From positions 5,250,501-5,314,500 of the forward strand of contig NZ_CP029608.1 of NCBI RefSeq assembly GCF_003352185.1: 64,000 nucleotides of DNA, in the 5' to 3' direction. This DNA comes from Pseudomonas kribbensis. Its GTDB lineage: Bacteria > Pseudomonadota > Gammaproteobacteria > Pseudomonadales > Pseudomonadaceae. The notes under the pieces are model-generated. The model was not told the origin of the DNA and did not search any database. It saw only the letters and a program-made list of their open reading frames with translations. A program made the position numbers and the translations under genes. Positions 1 to 9,472 of the stretch are shown here, in pieces; the stretch's first letter is position 1, and every line of letters starts with the position of its first letter.

Positions 1-460
1 CCGCGGTTTTTTCCGGCAGATCGGTCAGCAGCAGGGTTTTCTCCACCGTGGTCAGGTGCGGCGCGATGGCCTGGTACAGCCCGACGAACTCGCTGTTGAC
101 CAGCACGAAACGGTCCTCGGCGTGGTTCATGGTGTAGAGGATCTGTTCCGGCGACAGGCGCACGTTGATGGTGTGAATCACCGCGCCGATCATCGGAATG
201 GCAAACATGCATTCGAGGTAGCGATGGCTGTCCCAGTCCATCACCGCCACGGTATCGCCGGCCTTTACGCCGGCTGCCGTCAGTACGTTGGCCAGTCGCG
301 CGACCCGCTCGATCAGCGTCGGATAGCTATAGCGCAACTGGTCACGGTAGATGATCTCGCGGGTTTTCTCGTAACGGGCGCCCGACATCAGCAGCCGTTT
401 AATCAGCAATGGATACTGGTAGGCCCCTTCGGCGGGCGGAATAACGCGAGTCTGCAACAT
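1..460 (-). CDS. AMP-binding acyl-CoA ligase, N-terminal part (runs off the window)
   Basis: The minus-strand reading frame begins at the ATG at 458-460 and runs off the left edge, so only about 153 residues are seen. It opens MLQTRVIPPAEGAYQYPLL and contains VAVMDWDSHRYLECMFAIPM and HTINVRLSPEQILYTMNHAE, typical of the N-terminal lobe of AMP-forming medium/long-chain fatty acid-CoA ligases (AlkK/FadD-like). These activate fatty acids to acyl-CoA with ATP. The ATP-binding P-loop and the C-terminal lobe lie outside the window. An AGGGA ribosome-binding site sits just upstream. Family assignment is good. Chain-length specificity is inferred from general resemblance only. Confidence 0.85.
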   Translation of the reverse strand, partial: MLQTRVIPPAEGAYQYPLLIKRLLMSGARYEKTREIIYRDQLRYSYPTLIERVARLANVLTAAGVKAGDTVAVMDWDSHRYLECMFAIPMIGAVIHTINVRLSPEQILYTMNHAEDRFVLVNSEFVGLYQAIAPHLTTVEKTLLLTDLPEKTA

Positions 461-607
461 AAGAATCCCTTTTCTGACTGCACGGTGTTGGCGTTGGAGT
501 TTTGTACTCTAGAACCCTTATACGCCAGCCAAATCAGCCAAAGGAATGATTTGCAGAGCCGTACAAATGCTAGCTTTGCGCCAGCATTTGTCGGATTTCG
601 TCACCGG

Positions 608-1792
608 TCAGGCCGTTTGCCCTACAGCCGCTTCGGAAGGCGTACGTGGGAAAACCACCGCCGCGAGGAAGGTCAAAGCGCCAAACCCGGCCAGAATCAG
701 ATAAAGCCCCACAAAACCATGGCGCGGTTCGACATAGGAAATCAGCGGAATCGCCGTCGCGCTGGCACCGAACGATAAACAGTAACGCAAGGCAAACACC
801 CGGGACTGCCATTGCGGTGCAACGAAGTTGGCGACCATCGAATCGTTCACCGTCACCTGGCCGAACACCACGAACATGAACGCCGCACCGAGCGCGATCA
901 CCGCCCAGCCATCGACGTAAGCCATGGCATAAAGCAGTGGCGCCTGAAACAGCGTCAGCACCACAAATGGCCATTTCAGACTGACCCGGTGCAGCAATTG
1001 CCCGATGCTCAACTGCGCCACTGCACCAAACGCGTACGCCAGGCTTACCACCACGCCGAGGGTCTGCGGCGAGGCGAACAGGTCATGCAAGCGCTCCTGG
1101 AACAGTTTTGGATAGGTCATGGTGGTGGCGTTGAACACCACGCCGCCGGTGGCCGTGGCCAAGGCCAGCACGCCGAACACCATGACCATCGAAATGCGCT
1201 GGCCGCTGGCGCCCTTGAGCGCGGTGTGCGGGCGCTTGGGGATTGGCTCCTCCCGCACCTGCAAGGCAAAACCGATCCCCAGCACAATGGCCACGGCTCC
1301 CGGAATCAGGAATGCCGAACGCCAGCCGAACTGCGCCACCAGCAACCCGGTAATCAGCGCCGAGAACGCCACGCCAAGATTGCCCCACATGCCGTTGATG
1401 CCGATTTCGCGACCACGATTTTGCGCGTAGGCCACCAGCATCGCCGTGCCGACCGGGTGATAGATCGCGGCAAAAATACCGATCAGGGTCAGGCCGATGA
1501 CCAGCATCGTCGGGCTGTTACTGAGGCCGGTCACGATCGCCGAAGCGCCGATACCGAAGAAAAACACCAGCATCATCCGCCGCCGGCTCCAGTGATCGCC
1601 CAACCAGCCGGCCGGTAGCGAACAGGCACCGAACGCGATGAAACCGCCCAGCGACAGGCCGATCAGCGCGGCATAGTCGAGGGCGAAGGCCTGGGTCATG
1701 CCGAGCACGGCGGCGGGGAAAATCAGCATGAACATGTGATCGATCACATGGGCTGCGTTGATGTAGCGGATGACATTTCTGGATTGATTCAT
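608..1792 (-). CDS. MFS transporter (probable exporter)
   Basis: A 394-residue, very hydrophobic protein with about 12 predicted membrane segments. The loop between segments 2 and 3 carries the major-facilitator motif A (GWLGDHWSRRR). I chose the ATG at 1792 (MNQSRNVIRYINAAHVIDH). A longer frame exists upstream, but its composition looks like non-coding DNA and it would run through the promoter region. It is divergent from an AraC-type regulator, which is a common arrangement for an exporter and its controller. The overall pattern resembles the fosmidomycin-resistance-like branch of MFS. The substrate cannot be told from sequence. Confidence 0.85.
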   Translation of the reverse strand: MNQSRNVIRYINAAHVIDHMFMLIFPAAVLGMTQAFALDYAALIGLSLGGFIAFGACSLPAGWLGDHWSRRRMMLVFFFGIGASAIVTGLSNSPTMLVIGLTLIGIFAAIYHPVGTAMLVAYAQNRGREIGINGMWGNLGVAFSALITGLLVAQFGWRSAFLIPGAVAIVLGIGFALQVREEPIPKRPHTALKGASGQRISMVMVFGVLALATATGGVVFNATTMTYPKLFQERLHDLFASPQTLGVVVSLAYAFGAVAQLSIGQLLHRVSLKWPFVVLTLFQAPLLYAMAYVDGWAVIALGAAFMFVVFGQVTVNDSMVANFVAPQWQSRVFALRYCLSFGASATAIPLISYVEPRHGFVGLYLILAGFGALTFLAAVVFPRTPSEAAVGQTA

Positions 1793-1888
1793 CGCGGCAC
1801 GCTTTCTTGTGGTGAACAGATGAGGGTGAGCGCTTATGCTAAGTTGGCGAAAAAGCGCATTCCTGCCATACAAGTCAGTGAACCGGAC

Positions 1889-2662
1889 ATGTTGATCAGC
1901 CATTTCGAACACGGCCCGGTGAGTGCCTATCCCCGGGATTATCTCGACGGCGCACACCAGCCATTGCACCTGCATCGCGAGGCACAGCTGCTGTATGCAG
2001 TGAGCGGCGTCATGCGGGTAGTCACGGCGCAAGGTGCGTGGGTGATTCCGCCGACCCGCGCGGTGTGGATTCCGCCGGAGATCGGCCACGAGATATTCAT
2101 GTCCGGCGATGTGCAGATGCGTTCATTGTTCATCGCGCCCGAACTGTCGCCGGCCAGCCTGCAACACTGCTGCGTGCTGGCGGTGACGCCGTTGCTGCGC
2201 GAACTGATCCTGCGTGCGGTGCAGGGCCCGCCCCACGCCGACAATCCGCTGATCCAGCAATTGATGCTCGAGGAACTGGCCGGCCTCGAAAACCTGCCGC
2301 TGCACATCCCGATGCCCAGCGACCGACGCCTGCAAAACATTTGCCTGGCGTTGCTGCGCGAGCCCGATCACCCGAACACCCTGGAAGACTGGGCGCAACA
2401 GGTCGGTGCCAGCTCACGCACATTGGCGCGGCTGTTCCAGCAACAACTGCAGATGAATTTCAATGCCTGGCGCCAGCAACTGCGCCTGATGGAAGCCCTG
2501 CCCCGCCTGCTCGCCGGTGACAGCGTGCAGAGCGTGGCGCGGGATCTGGGTTACGGCAGCGCGCGGGCGTTCAGCGCGATGTTTCGCCGTTTGCTCGGGG
2601 ACAATCCCCGGGAGTACCTCAACGCCCTCAATCAGCTCCGCTCGATCAATGCATCTCGGTGA
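1889..2662 (+). CDS. AraC-family transcriptional regulator with N-terminal cupin
   Basis: A 257-residue protein. Residues about 10-85 form an AraC-type cupin ligand domain (HQPLHLHREAQLLYAVSG and IPPTRAVWIPPEIGHEI). Residues about 155-250 hold two helix-turn-helix motifs (TLEDWAQQVGASSRTLARLF and SVQSVARDLGYGSARAFSAM). It probably controls the divergent MFS gene. An in-frame ATG at 1820 would add 23 residues, but the codons between (ATA, GCT, CCT and others) look non-coding, so I prefer 1889. The 3' end overlaps the convergent LysE-family gene by 17 bases. Confidence 0.85.
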   Translation: MLISHFEHGPVSAYPRDYLDGAHQPLHLHREAQLLYAVSGVMRVVTAQGAWVIPPTRAVWIPPEIGHEIFMSGDVQMRSLFIAPELSPASLQHCCVLAVTPLLRELILRAVQGPPHADNPLIQQLMLEELAGLENLPLHIPMPSDRRLQNICLALLREPDHPNTLEDWAQQVGASSRTLARLFQQQLQMNFNAWRQQLRLMEALPRLLAGDSVQSVARDLGYGSARAFSAMFRRLLGDNPREYLNALNQLRSINASR

Positions 2663-3275
2663 ACGCGAGCTTCACGCCGATGGCGATCAGCACGGCGCCC
2701 ATGGTGCGGTCGAACCAGTGGCCCATGCGGGCGAAACCGGCGCGCACGCGCTGCTGGCTGAACAGCATCGCCACCAGGCAGAACCAGGTAGCAGTCGCAG
2801 CCGCCAGGTAAATCCCGTAACCGGCCTGCACTGCCAGTGGCGTGTGCGGGTTGATCACCACGGTGAACAGCGACAGGAAGAACAGCGTGGCTTTCGGGTT
2901 CAGCCCGTTGGTCACGAAGCCTGAAGTGAAGGCACCACGGGCGGTGCGTTCGCCGGCCTCTTTGTGCAAGTCGTCGGTCACGGTCTTGGCCGGTTGCGCG
3001 CGCAAGGCCTTGTAGCCGATGTACAGCAGGTAAGCGGCGGCGGCCCATTTCAGGGCGTTGAACAGCACGATCGATTGGGAAACGATCAGGCCGATGCCCA
3101 GCAGCGAATAACCGACGTGCAGGAAAATCGCCGTGCCCACGCCCAGCGCCGTCCAGGTGCCGGCACGACGCCCGTGGGTCACGCTCTCGCGCACCACCAC
3201 GGCAAAGTCCGGGCCGGGACTGGCGACGGCCAGCAGGTGGATCAGTGCAACGGTCAAGAACTCGGTCCAGTACAT
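2646..3275 (-). CDS. LysE family translocator
   Basis: A 209-residue protein with the LysE/RhtB exporter layout: about six hydrophobic segments, the early ASPGPDFAVVVRESV motif, and the GLNPKATLFFLSLFTVVIN motif near the middle. Members export amino acids or similar small metabolites across the inner membrane. Start chosen at 3275 (MYWTEFLTVALIHLLAVASP), where an AGGAG ribosome-binding site lies six bases upstream. A frame extending to 3347 lacks such support. The gene is divergent from the hydroxyacid dehydrogenase at 3367 and convergent with the AraC gene. The substrate is unknown. Confidence 0.88.
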   Translation of the reverse strand: MYWTEFLTVALIHLLAVASPGPDFAVVVRESVTHGRRAGTWTALGVGTAIFLHVGYSLLGIGLIVSQSIVLFNALKWAAAAYLLYIGYKALRAQPAKTVTDDLHKEAGERTARGAFTSGFVTNGLNPKATLFFLSLFTVVINPHTPLAVQAGYGIYLAAATATWFCLVAMLFSQQRVRAGFARMGHWFDRTMGAVLIAIGVKLAFTEMH

Positions 3276-3366
3276 GGGGGCTCCTTTCGGCCAGGCGTAA
3301 CGTTTTGTTTCATCTGTTAGGCTCGGCAGATTACGCCTTCCCTTCAAAGCACAACAGGTACAGTTG

Positions 3367-4332
3367 ATGACGAACGCCCACCGCGCCGTATTCCTCGATC
3401 ACCCTTCCCTGGACCTCGGTGACCTTGACCTCGCGCCGTTGCGTGCCTGCTTCAGCGACCTGCAACTGTTCGCCCAGACACTGCCTGCGCAGGTTGCCGA
3501 ACGCCTGCAAGGCGCGACCGTGGCCATCAGCAACAAGATCCTGATCGATGCCGCCGCCATGGCCGCCAACCCACAGCTGAAACTGATCCTGATCACCGCC
3601 ACCGGCACCAACAACGTCGATCTGGCCGCCGCCCGCGCCCACGGCATCACCGTGTGCAACTGTCAGGGTTACGGAACGCCGTCGGTGGCGCAGCACACGA
3701 TCATGCTGTTGCTCAATCTCGCCACGCGTCTGGCCGATTATCAAAAAGCCGTCGGCGAAGGCCGCTGGCAGCAGGCTAAACAGTTCTGCCTGCTGGATTA
3801 CCCGATTGTCGAACTGGAAGGCAAAACCCTTGGGCTGCTCGGGCATGGTGAACTCGGCGGCGCGGTTGCACGCCTGGCTGAAGCCTTTGGCATGCGCGTA
3901 TTGCTGGGGCAGATTCCGGGGCGTCCGGCCCGCCCGGATCGCTTGCCATTGGAAGAGCTGCTGCCGCAGATCGACGCCCTCACCCTGCACTGCCCGCTCA
4001 ACGAACACACCCGGCACTTCATCGGTGCCCGCGAGCTGGCGTCGATGAAACCGGGGGCTTTCGTGGTCAACACCGCCCGTGGCGGTCTGATCGACGAACA
4101 GGCCCTGGCCGATGCCTTGCGCAACGGTCATCTGGGCGGCGCGGCCACCGATGTGTTGAGCGTCGAACCGCCAACCAATGGCAATCCGCTGCTGGCCGCC
4201 GACATCCCGCGCCTGATCGTCACCCCGCACAACGCCTGGGGTAGTCGCGAAGCGCGGCAACGAATCGTCGGCCAACTGGTGGAAAACACCCAGGCGTTCT
4301 ACAGCGGTAAGGCGCTGCGGGTCGTCAGTTGA
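3367..4332 (+). CDS. D-2-hydroxyacid dehydrogenase (glycerate/hydroxypyruvate reductase type)
   Basis: A 321-residue NAD(P)-dependent dehydrogenase. The Rossmann segment reads LGLLGHGELGGAVA (about residues 155-168). The catalytic trio of this family is present: Arg238 in NTARGGLID, Glu267 in LSVEPP and His288 in TPHNAWGS. It should reduce a 2-oxoacid such as hydroxypyruvate or glyoxylate to the D-2-hydroxyacid. An in-frame TTG lies directly upstream of the ATG at 3367. I take the ATG. The loop after the second Rossmann strand (LLGQIPGRPARP) gives no clear NADH/NADPH signal, so cofactor choice is open. Confidence 0.88.
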   Translation: MTNAHRAVFLDHPSLDLGDLDLAPLRACFSDLQLFAQTLPAQVAERLQGATVAISNKILIDAAAMAANPQLKLILITATGTNNVDLAAARAHGITVCNCQGYGTPSVAQHTIMLLLNLATRLADYQKAVGEGRWQQAKQFCLLDYPIVELEGKTLGLLGHGELGGAVARLAEAFGMRVLLGQIPGRPARPDRLPLEELLPQIDALTLHCPLNEHTRHFIGARELASMKPGAFVVNTARGGLIDEQALADALRNGHLGGAATDVLSVEPPTNGNPLLAADIPRLIVTPHNAWGSREARQRIVGQLVENTQAFYSGKALRVVS

Positions 4333-4365
4333 TAAACTGCGGCACTTTTTTTCACAGGAGCAGTT

Positions 4366-5364
4366 ATGGATCCGCGCAGTGAAGTACTGCTTCGTCAGGT
4401 CGAGTTATTCCAGGGTTCGCTGTTGCTGGCCGGTCTGCCCGCCGATGATCTGCTCGGGCGCCTGCCCAACGCATTCGGCTGGTGCTGGCATGCCGGCGAT
4501 CAGGCGGCGCTCGATGCACGCTTCGAAGGTCGCAGCCATTTCGGCGTGAATGTGCCGGAGCGAGAATTCGATAGCGCTGTGGTGTTCCTGCCCAAGTCCA
4601 AGGACCTGACCGACTACATCCTCAATGCCGTGACCTCACGCCTGGCCGGGCGCGAAGTGTTTCTGGTCGGGGAAAAGCGCAGCGGCATCGAAGGCGCATC
4701 CAAGCAACTGAACCCGTTCGGCAAGCCACGCAAGCTCGACAGCGCGCGCCACTGCCAGTTGTGGCAAGTGACCGTGGCCAATGCCCCGCAAGCCAAATCC
4801 CTGGAAAGTCTGGCCCAGACATACGAACTGCCGCTGGCCGAGGGCCCGTTGAAGGTCATCAGCCTGCCGGGCGTGTTCAGCCATGGCCGACTGGATCGCG
4901 GCAGCGCCCTGCTGCTGGAGCATCTGGACAAACTGCCGAGCGGTCATCTGCTGGATTTCGGTTGCGGTGCCGGCGTGCTTGGCGCGGCGGTCAAACGTCG
5001 CTACCCGCACAACCAGGTCACGTTGCTCGACGTCGACGCCTTCGCTGCCGCCAGCAGTCGCCTGACTTTGGCCGCCAACGGTCTGGAAGCCGAAGTGTTG
5101 ACCGGTGACGGCATCGACGCCGCGCCGATGGGGCTGAACGCGATTCTGAGCAATCCACCATTCCATGTCGGCGTTCACACCGACTATTTCGCCACCGAGA
5201 ACTTGCTGCGAAAAGCTGCAAAACATCTGAAAAACGGCGGCGAACTGCGACTGGTGGCGAACAGCTTCCTGAAGTATCAACCGCTGATCGAAGAGCATCT
5301 TGGCGTGTGTGCAATCAAGGCCGAAGGCAATGGTTTCCGGATTTACCGGGCCAAGCGCGGCTGA
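4366..5364 (+). CDS. rsmC: 16S rRNA (guanine(1207)-N2)-methyltransferase RsmC
   Basis: A 332-residue protein with the RsmC architecture: a degenerate N-terminal methyltransferase-like domain (about 1-160) followed by an active SAM-dependent domain. The SAM motif I is [14 protein letters not shown] (near residue 197) and the N-methylating motif SNPPFHVG lies near residue 263. The enzyme methylates G1207 of 16S rRNA in the small subunit. ATG start with an AGGAG site seven bases upstream. It follows the dehydrogenase by 33 bases and may be cotranscribed. A 22-bp palindrome lies 20 bases after the stop. Confidence 0.93.
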   Translation: MDPRSEVLLRQVELFQGSLLLAGLPADDLLGRLPNAFGWCWHAGDQAALDARFEGRSHFGVNVPEREFDSAVVFLPKSKDLTDYILNAVTSRLAGREVFLVGEKRSGIEGASKQLNPFGKPRKLDSARHCQLWQVTVANAPQAKSLESLAQTYELPLAEGPLKVISLPGVFSHGRLDRGSALLLEHLDKLPSGHLLDFGCGAGVLGAAVKRRYPHNQVTLLDVDAFAAASSRLTLAANGLEAEVLTGDGIDAAPMGLNAILSNPPFHVGVHTDYFATENLLRKAAKHLKNGGELRLVANSFLKYQPLIEEHLGVCAIKAEGNGFRIYRAKRG

Positions 5365-5383
5365 AAATTAGCACTTGCCGAAT

Positions 5384-5405
5384 GGATTCTGCCTAGGCAG
5401 AATCC
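5384..5405. repeat. 22-bp perfect palindrome downstream of rsmC
   Basis: The arms GGATTCTGCC (5384-5393) and GGCAGAATCC (5396-5405) are perfectly complementary around a central TA. There is no following T-tract on the plus strand, so it is not a classic intrinsic terminator. It sits directly before the manganese riboswitch and may be a processing hairpin, part of the extended leader fold or a protein-binding site. Confidence 0.7.
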
Positions 5406-5406
5406 G

Positions 5407-5605
5407 CTCCGTCCTAGGGGAGTAGTCTCCCACGAGCGCCATGCTCGTCCGGCATACGTCAACATACTTGATCCTCAGATCATGGCGTATGCGACCCAAG
5501 CGTCCGCAGCAGACGGATCGCAGGGTTTGACAAGACCTATGACACGCACACCTTACCCGGGGCGGGAAGGCTGTACGTGTCATAGCCGTGTCGACCCGCC
5601 CCTTA
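5407..5605 (+). promoter_or_regulatory. yybP-ykoY manganese riboswitch
   Basis: The leader contains the hallmark elements of this class: GGGGAGTAG (5417-5425), a hairpin ACGAGC/GCTCGT (5432-5437 with 5443-5448), the CGTCAACATACT segment (5457-5468) and ATGGCG (5482-5487). GCATACG and CGTATGC (5452-5458 with 5486-5492) close the second conserved arm. The E. coli alx leader has the same order of elements. Downstream, TATGACACG (5538-5546) can pair with CGTGTCATA (5576-5584), and GGGGCGGG (5559-5566) can instead pair with CCCGCCCC (5595-5602) just before the ribosome-binding site. The class binds Mn2+ and turns on manganese-efflux genes, which fits the downstream gene. Confidence 0.92.
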
Positions 5606-5615
5606 GGAAATCCTG

Positions 5616-6200
5616 ATGCTGGACTCGTTACTCGTTCCTACCGCAATCGTTGCCTTGGCCGAAATCGGCGACAAGACGCAACTGCTCGCGCTGATTCTCG
5701 CCGCTCGCTTTCGCAAACCCTGGCCGATCATTGCCGGTATCGTCGCGGCGACCCTGGCCAACCACGCAGCAGCCGGTGCGGTAGGCGCCTGGTTCGGCAG
5801 TTTCTTCTCCGACTCCGTCCTGCACTGGATTCTCGCCGCGAGCTTCACCGCCACCGCCCTGTGGACGCTGGTGCCGGACAAGATGGACGACGACGAAGCC
5901 AGCACTGCCCGCAAGTTCGGACCGTTCCTGACCACGCTGATTGCATTCTTCCTCGCGGAAATCGGCGACAAGACCCAGATCGCTACCGTGATGCTGGCAG
6001 CGCAATACCCGGAACTGTGGCTGGTGATCATCGGCACCACGGCGGGCATGCTGATTGCCAACGTGCCGGTGGTTCTGGCGGGTAATTTTGCGGCGGAGAA
6101 ACTGCCGCTGACCCTGATCCGTCGCCTGGCCGCCTCGGCGTTCATGATTCTGGCGATCGTCGCGGTGTACAAGGCGATGCAGAGCAGCGGCTGGGTCTGA
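5616..6200 (+). CDS. TMEM165/GDT1 (UPF0016) family manganese exporter
   Basis: A 194-residue membrane protein of two repeated three-helix units. Each unit starts with the family signature: LAEIGDKTQLLAL near residue 13 and LAEIGDKTQIATV near residue 113. The acidic residues of these E-x-G-D-K/R-T-Q motifs line the ion path. Bacterial members export Mn2+ from the cytoplasm. The manganese riboswitch directly upstream strongly supports that role. ATG start with TAGGA seven bases before it. A hairpin at 6208-6238 ends the transcript. Confidence 0.93.
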   Translation: MLDSLLVPTAIVALAEIGDKTQLLALILAARFRKPWPIIAGIVAATLANHAAAGAVGAWFGSFFSDSVLHWILAASFTATALWTLVPDKMDDDEASTARKFGPFLTTLIAFFLAEIGDKTQIATVMLAAQYPELWLVIIGTTAGMLIANVPVVLAGNFAAEKLPLTLIRRLAASAFMILAIVAVYKAMQSSGWV

Positions 6201-6207
6201 TCCGGCA

Positions 6208-6238
6208 GATCGCTCCCGCACTCGGTGTGGGAGCGATC
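6208..6238. terminator. REP-like hairpin between convergent genes
   Basis: GATCGCTCCC (6208-6217) pairs with GGGAGCGATC (6229-6238). This GTGGGAGCGATC core is a common intergenic repeat in fluorescens-group genomes. It lies between two convergent genes, so it may serve as a bidirectional transcription stop, although there is no long T-tract. Confidence 0.6.
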
Positions 6239-6244
6239 ATTGCT

Positions 6245-7063
6245 TCAGGACTTTGGCGCTTTTTCGTAGAGCGGCATGACCTTCGGAATTGCCGCCTGCA
6301 ACGAGGCGATCCGGCTGGAGGATGCCGGGTGCGTGCTCATGAACTCCGGCGGTGCACCTTCGGACGCCTTGCTCATCTTGTTCCACAGGGTGATCGCGGC
6401 GTTCGGGTTGTAACCGGCGCGGGCAGCCAGTTCCAGGCCGATCAGGTCGGCCTCGTTCTCGTTGGCGCGGCTGTTGGGCAGCGTCATCCCGTAGTTGGCC
6501 ACGGTGTCGGCCAGCGCCAGGCTGTCCTGACCCAGACCGAGCAACGCGCCGGCGCCCTGCTTGGCCATTTCGATGCCGTAGGCCTTGGACATCGCTTCAC
6601 GACCATGCTCGCGCAGGGCGTGGGCGATTTCATGGCCCATCACCGCGGCGATTTCATCGTCGGTCAGTTTCAGGCTGTCGATCAGCCCGGTGTAGAAAAT
6701 GATCTTGCCGCCAGGGCCGCAGTTGGCGTTGAGCTCGTCACTCTTGATCAGGTTCACTTCCCACTGCCATTGCGCGGCATCCGGACGGAAGTTCGGCGCC
6801 TGGGCAATCAAGCGGTTGGCAATCGCCTGAACCCGCTTGGCTTCGTTGCTGGTCTTGTCCAGCACGCCTTTGCTGGACGCCTCGCCAACGGTCTTCTGAT
6901 ACGACTGGGCATACATCTGGTCGACCTCTTGCGAGGACAGCATGCTGAACATGTACTGCTTGCGCTCCACGCCCACGGCACCGCCGCTGGTGGTATTGAC
7001 CGACTGACAACCGGCCAGCAACAGCGCTGCGCTCAGTGCACTTACAACCAATGTCTTGTTCAT
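6245..7063 (-). CDS. M48 family metalloprotease lipoprotein
   Basis: A 272-residue protein with a lipoprotein signal peptide (MNKTLVVSALSAALLLAGC, lipobox LLAGC, lipidated Cys19). The zinc-protease motif HEIAH is present near residue 144, with the third-ligand region NENEADLIGLELAARAGY further on. This is the LoiP/YcaL/BepA-like M48B group, which acts in the periplasm on misfolded outer-membrane proteins. The exact substrate is not known. Start at 7063 with an AGGGAGC ribosome-binding site. It converges on the manganese exporter gene. Confidence 0.9.
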   Translation of the reverse strand: MNKTLVVSALSAALLLAGCQSVNTTSGGAVGVERKQYMFSMLSSQEVDQMYAQSYQKTVGEASSKGVLDKTSNEAKRVQAIANRLIAQAPNFRPDAAQWQWEVNLIKSDELNANCGPGGKIIFYTGLIDSLKLTDDEIAAVMGHEIAHALREHGREAMSKAYGIEMAKQGAGALLGLGQDSLALADTVANYGMTLPNSRANENEADLIGLELAARAGYNPNAAITLWNKMSKASEGAPPEFMSTHPASSSRIASLQAAIPKVMPLYEKAPKS

Positions 7064-7264
7064 TCAAAAGCTCCCTGAAAACATGCCGCGTATCCTAGGC
7101 GGGTAATTGTATCGACGCCAGATACAACGGACGTGTTGCACCCACTTTCAGAAGGCGCCCGCCGCCCCTGTAGGAAAAAATTCATATCCGCCGACAAGCC
7201 CTGCGCATCTGCGTCGCGCACTGCTCCATTTGCGACATCCGCCTTCAATTGCGCGCACTTCGCC

Positions 7265-7291
7265 TCATGGCGCAATAGTGGCTGCCGATAC
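7265..7291 (+). promoter_or_regulatory. Candidate FliA (sigma-28) promoter of the chemoreceptor gene
   Basis: GCCGATAC at 7284-7291 matches the sigma-28 -10 consensus GCCGATAA at seven of eight positions. TCATGG at 7265-7270 is a partial match to a -35 at reasonable spacing. It lies 36 bases upstream of a chemoreceptor gene, where motility-linked control is expected. The -35 match is weak. Confidence 0.35.
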
Positions 7292-7326
7292 AGCAGCGCA
7301 GATGTCCTCTTGCGTGCGGAGCTTCC

Positions 7327-9468
7327 ATGAAATTCAAGTCGATCCAGTTTTCCGTGGCGGCCCTGGCCGGCGCCATCGTTCTCAGCGTGGTGGCTGCGCT
7401 GGTGCTGTATGCGCTGTTTTCCGGCGCCCGCACCCAAGAGATGGTTCAACAACGAACCCAGGAGCAGTTCGAACAAGTCATCGAACAGCGCCTGACCTCG
7501 CTGGCGCAGACCCAGGTCAGCCAGATCCAGCGCGAGCTCGAAGCGCCACTACTGATTGCCGGCGGACTGGTACGGGTCAACGCCCTGCTCGGCACCCCGG
7601 GCGCCGATGGCCAGCCACGACTGACCGTCAGCCGCGAGCAACTGATCAGCCTGATCAAGGAAAACGTCGAGAAGAACCCGAAGATTCTCGGCACCTACAT
7701 CGGCTGGGAAAAGAACGCACTGGACCACAACGACGCGGCCTACGTCGGCACCAGCGTGGTCGGCATAGACGCCGCCAACGGACGCTTCCTGCCGTGGTGG
7801 TTCCGCAATGATGACGGCACCCTGGGCCTGGACAAACTGGTGGATGTCGACGACCAGAAAGTCCTGTCCACCGGCGTGCGCGCCAGCGAGTACTACCTGT
7901 GTTCGAAGGAAACCAAAAAATCCTGCGTGATCGATCCGGCGCCCTACAAGGTCGGCGACAAGATCGTCATGCTCGCCTCTTTCATTGAACCGATCATGCT
8001 CAACGGCGCCTTCCAGGGCATCGTCGGCGCCGACCTGTCGGTGAACTTCATCCAGGAAATGCTTTTGGGCGCGAACCAGAAACTCTACGGCGGCGCCGGG
8101 CAAATGGCCCTGATCGGCGGCAACGGCCGGATCGTCGCTTACACCAAGGACCCGAGCAAGTTCGGCGAGAAAGTCAGCGACATTCTCGACGCCCAGCAGA
8201 TTGCCAACATGGCCAATCTCAAGCGCGGCGAAGTGACCTACACCGTCAATAAGGAGTCGGGCCGGATCGAGTTGTACCTGCCATTCGGCATCGGCCAGAC
8301 CGACGCTCGCTGGACCCTGATGCTGCAACTGCCACTGAACGCGGTGATGGCCGATCTGCAAAAGCTGCAAGGCGACCTCGACGCCCAGCGCAAATCCGAC
8401 ACTTTCGGCATGGCCATGGTCGGCCTGATCATTGCCGGCCTCGGCCTGCTGGTGATCTGGCTGGTGGGCCACGGTATCGCCCGACCGCTGAAGCAAATGG
8501 TCACCATGCTCGATGACATCGCCCAGGGCGAAGGCGACCTGACCCGTCGCTTGAGCAGTGACCGCAAAGACGAACTCGGTTCAATCGCCAAAGGCTTCAA
8601 TACCTTCCTCGCCAAATTGCAGGCAATGATCACGCAGGTGGTGTCGTCGGTGCAGAGTGTCAGCGATTCCTCGGAGCACACGGCAGACATCGCGATCCGC
8701 ACCAATATCGGCATTCAGAAGCAGATGGCCGAGATCGATCAGGTCGCCACTGCCGTGCAGGAAATGACCGCCACCGCCCAGGACGTGGCGCGCAACGCGA
8801 CCCAGGCCGCACAAGCCGCCAGCCATGCCGATCAGGCTGCCAGTCAGGGCATGCAGATCGTGCGCGACACCTCCAACTCGATCGGTGTGCTGGCCGTGGA
8901 AATTGGCAAGGCCGTGGACGTGGTGCAGACACTGGCCAAGGACAGCGAAAACATCACTGCCATCCTGATTGCCATTCGCGGGATCGCCGAGCAGACCAAC
9001 CTGCTGGCCCTCAACGCCGCCATCGAAGCGGCCCGTGCCGGTGAGCAAGGCCGTGGATTTGCCGTGGTGGCCGACGAGGTGCGCAATCTGGCGCAAAAGA
9101 CCCAGAAGGCCACCGAAGAAATCCAGAGCATGATCCAGCAACTGCAACAGGGCACCCGCGATGTGGTGCGGGTCATGGAGGACAGCCAGAACCGCACCGA
9201 CGAAAGCGTGCAGCACGCGGCCAAGGCAGCCGAAGCGTTGGAGACCATTACCCAGGCAGTGTCGGTGATCAACGACATGAACACCCAGATCGCCAGCGCC
9301 GCCGAGGAACAGAGCGCAGTGGCCGACGACATCAACCGCAACGTGATCAACATCGGTCAGGTGGCGAACGAAGTGGCGGGTGGTGCGGATGAGTCGAGTT
9401 CGGCGAGTGCCGATTTGACCAAGCTGGCGGAGCAGCAGCGGCGGTTGATCAATCAGTTCAAGGTCTGA
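7327..9468 (+). CDS. Methyl-accepting chemotaxis protein with dCache-type sensor domain
   Basis: A 713-residue inner-membrane chemoreceptor. There is a membrane segment at about 8-30, a large periplasmic domain at about 31-355 of dCache size and pattern ([35 protein letters not shown]), a second membrane segment at about 360-382, a HAMP domain ([20 protein letters not shown]) and the cytoplasmic signalling domain with the conserved hairpin tip near residues 553-590 ([20 protein letters not shown]). Ligands bind in the periplasm and signal to CheA. Length and layout resemble Pseudomonas amine/amino-acid receptors such as McpU, TlpQ or PctA. The ligand is unproven. Confidence 0.92.
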   Translation: MKFKSIQFSVAALAGAIVLSVVAALVLYALFSGARTQEMVQQRTQEQFEQVIEQRLTSLAQTQVSQIQRELEAPLLIAGGLVRVNALLGTPGADGQPRLTVSREQLISLIKENVEKNPKILGTYIGWEKNALDHNDAAYVGTSVVGIDAANGRFLPWWFRNDDGTLGLDKLVDVDDQKVLSTGVRASEYYLCSKETKKSCVIDPAPYKVGDKIVMLASFIEPIMLNGAFQGIVGADLSVNFIQEMLLGANQKLYGGAGQMALIGGNGRIVAYTKDPSKFGEKVSDILDAQQIANMANLKRGEVTYTVNKESGRIELYLPFGIGQTDARWTLMLQLPLNAVMADLQKLQGDLDAQRKSDTFGMAMVGLIIAGLGLLVIWLVGHGIARPLKQMVTMLDDIAQGEGDLTRRLSSDRKDELGSIAKGFNTFLAKLQAMITQVVSSVQSVSDSSEHTADIAIRTNIGIQKQMAEIDQVATAVQEMTATAQDVARNATQAAQAASHADQAASQGMQIVRDTSNSIGVLAVEIGKAVDVVQTLAKDSENITAILIAIRGIAEQTNLLALNAAIEAARAGEQGRGFAVVADEVRNLAQKTQKATEEIQSMIQQLQQGTRDVVRVMEDSQNRTDESVQHAAKAAEALETITQAVSVINDMNTQIASAAEEQSAVADDINRNVINIGQVANEVAGGADESSSASADLTKLAEQQRRLINQFKV

Positions 9469-9472
9469 CCGA

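Noticed and set aside
5384..5405. Reading the palindrome after rsmC as an intrinsic terminator
   Set aside because: No T-tract follows on the plus strand, and the next bases (CGCTCCGTCC) are G/C-rich.
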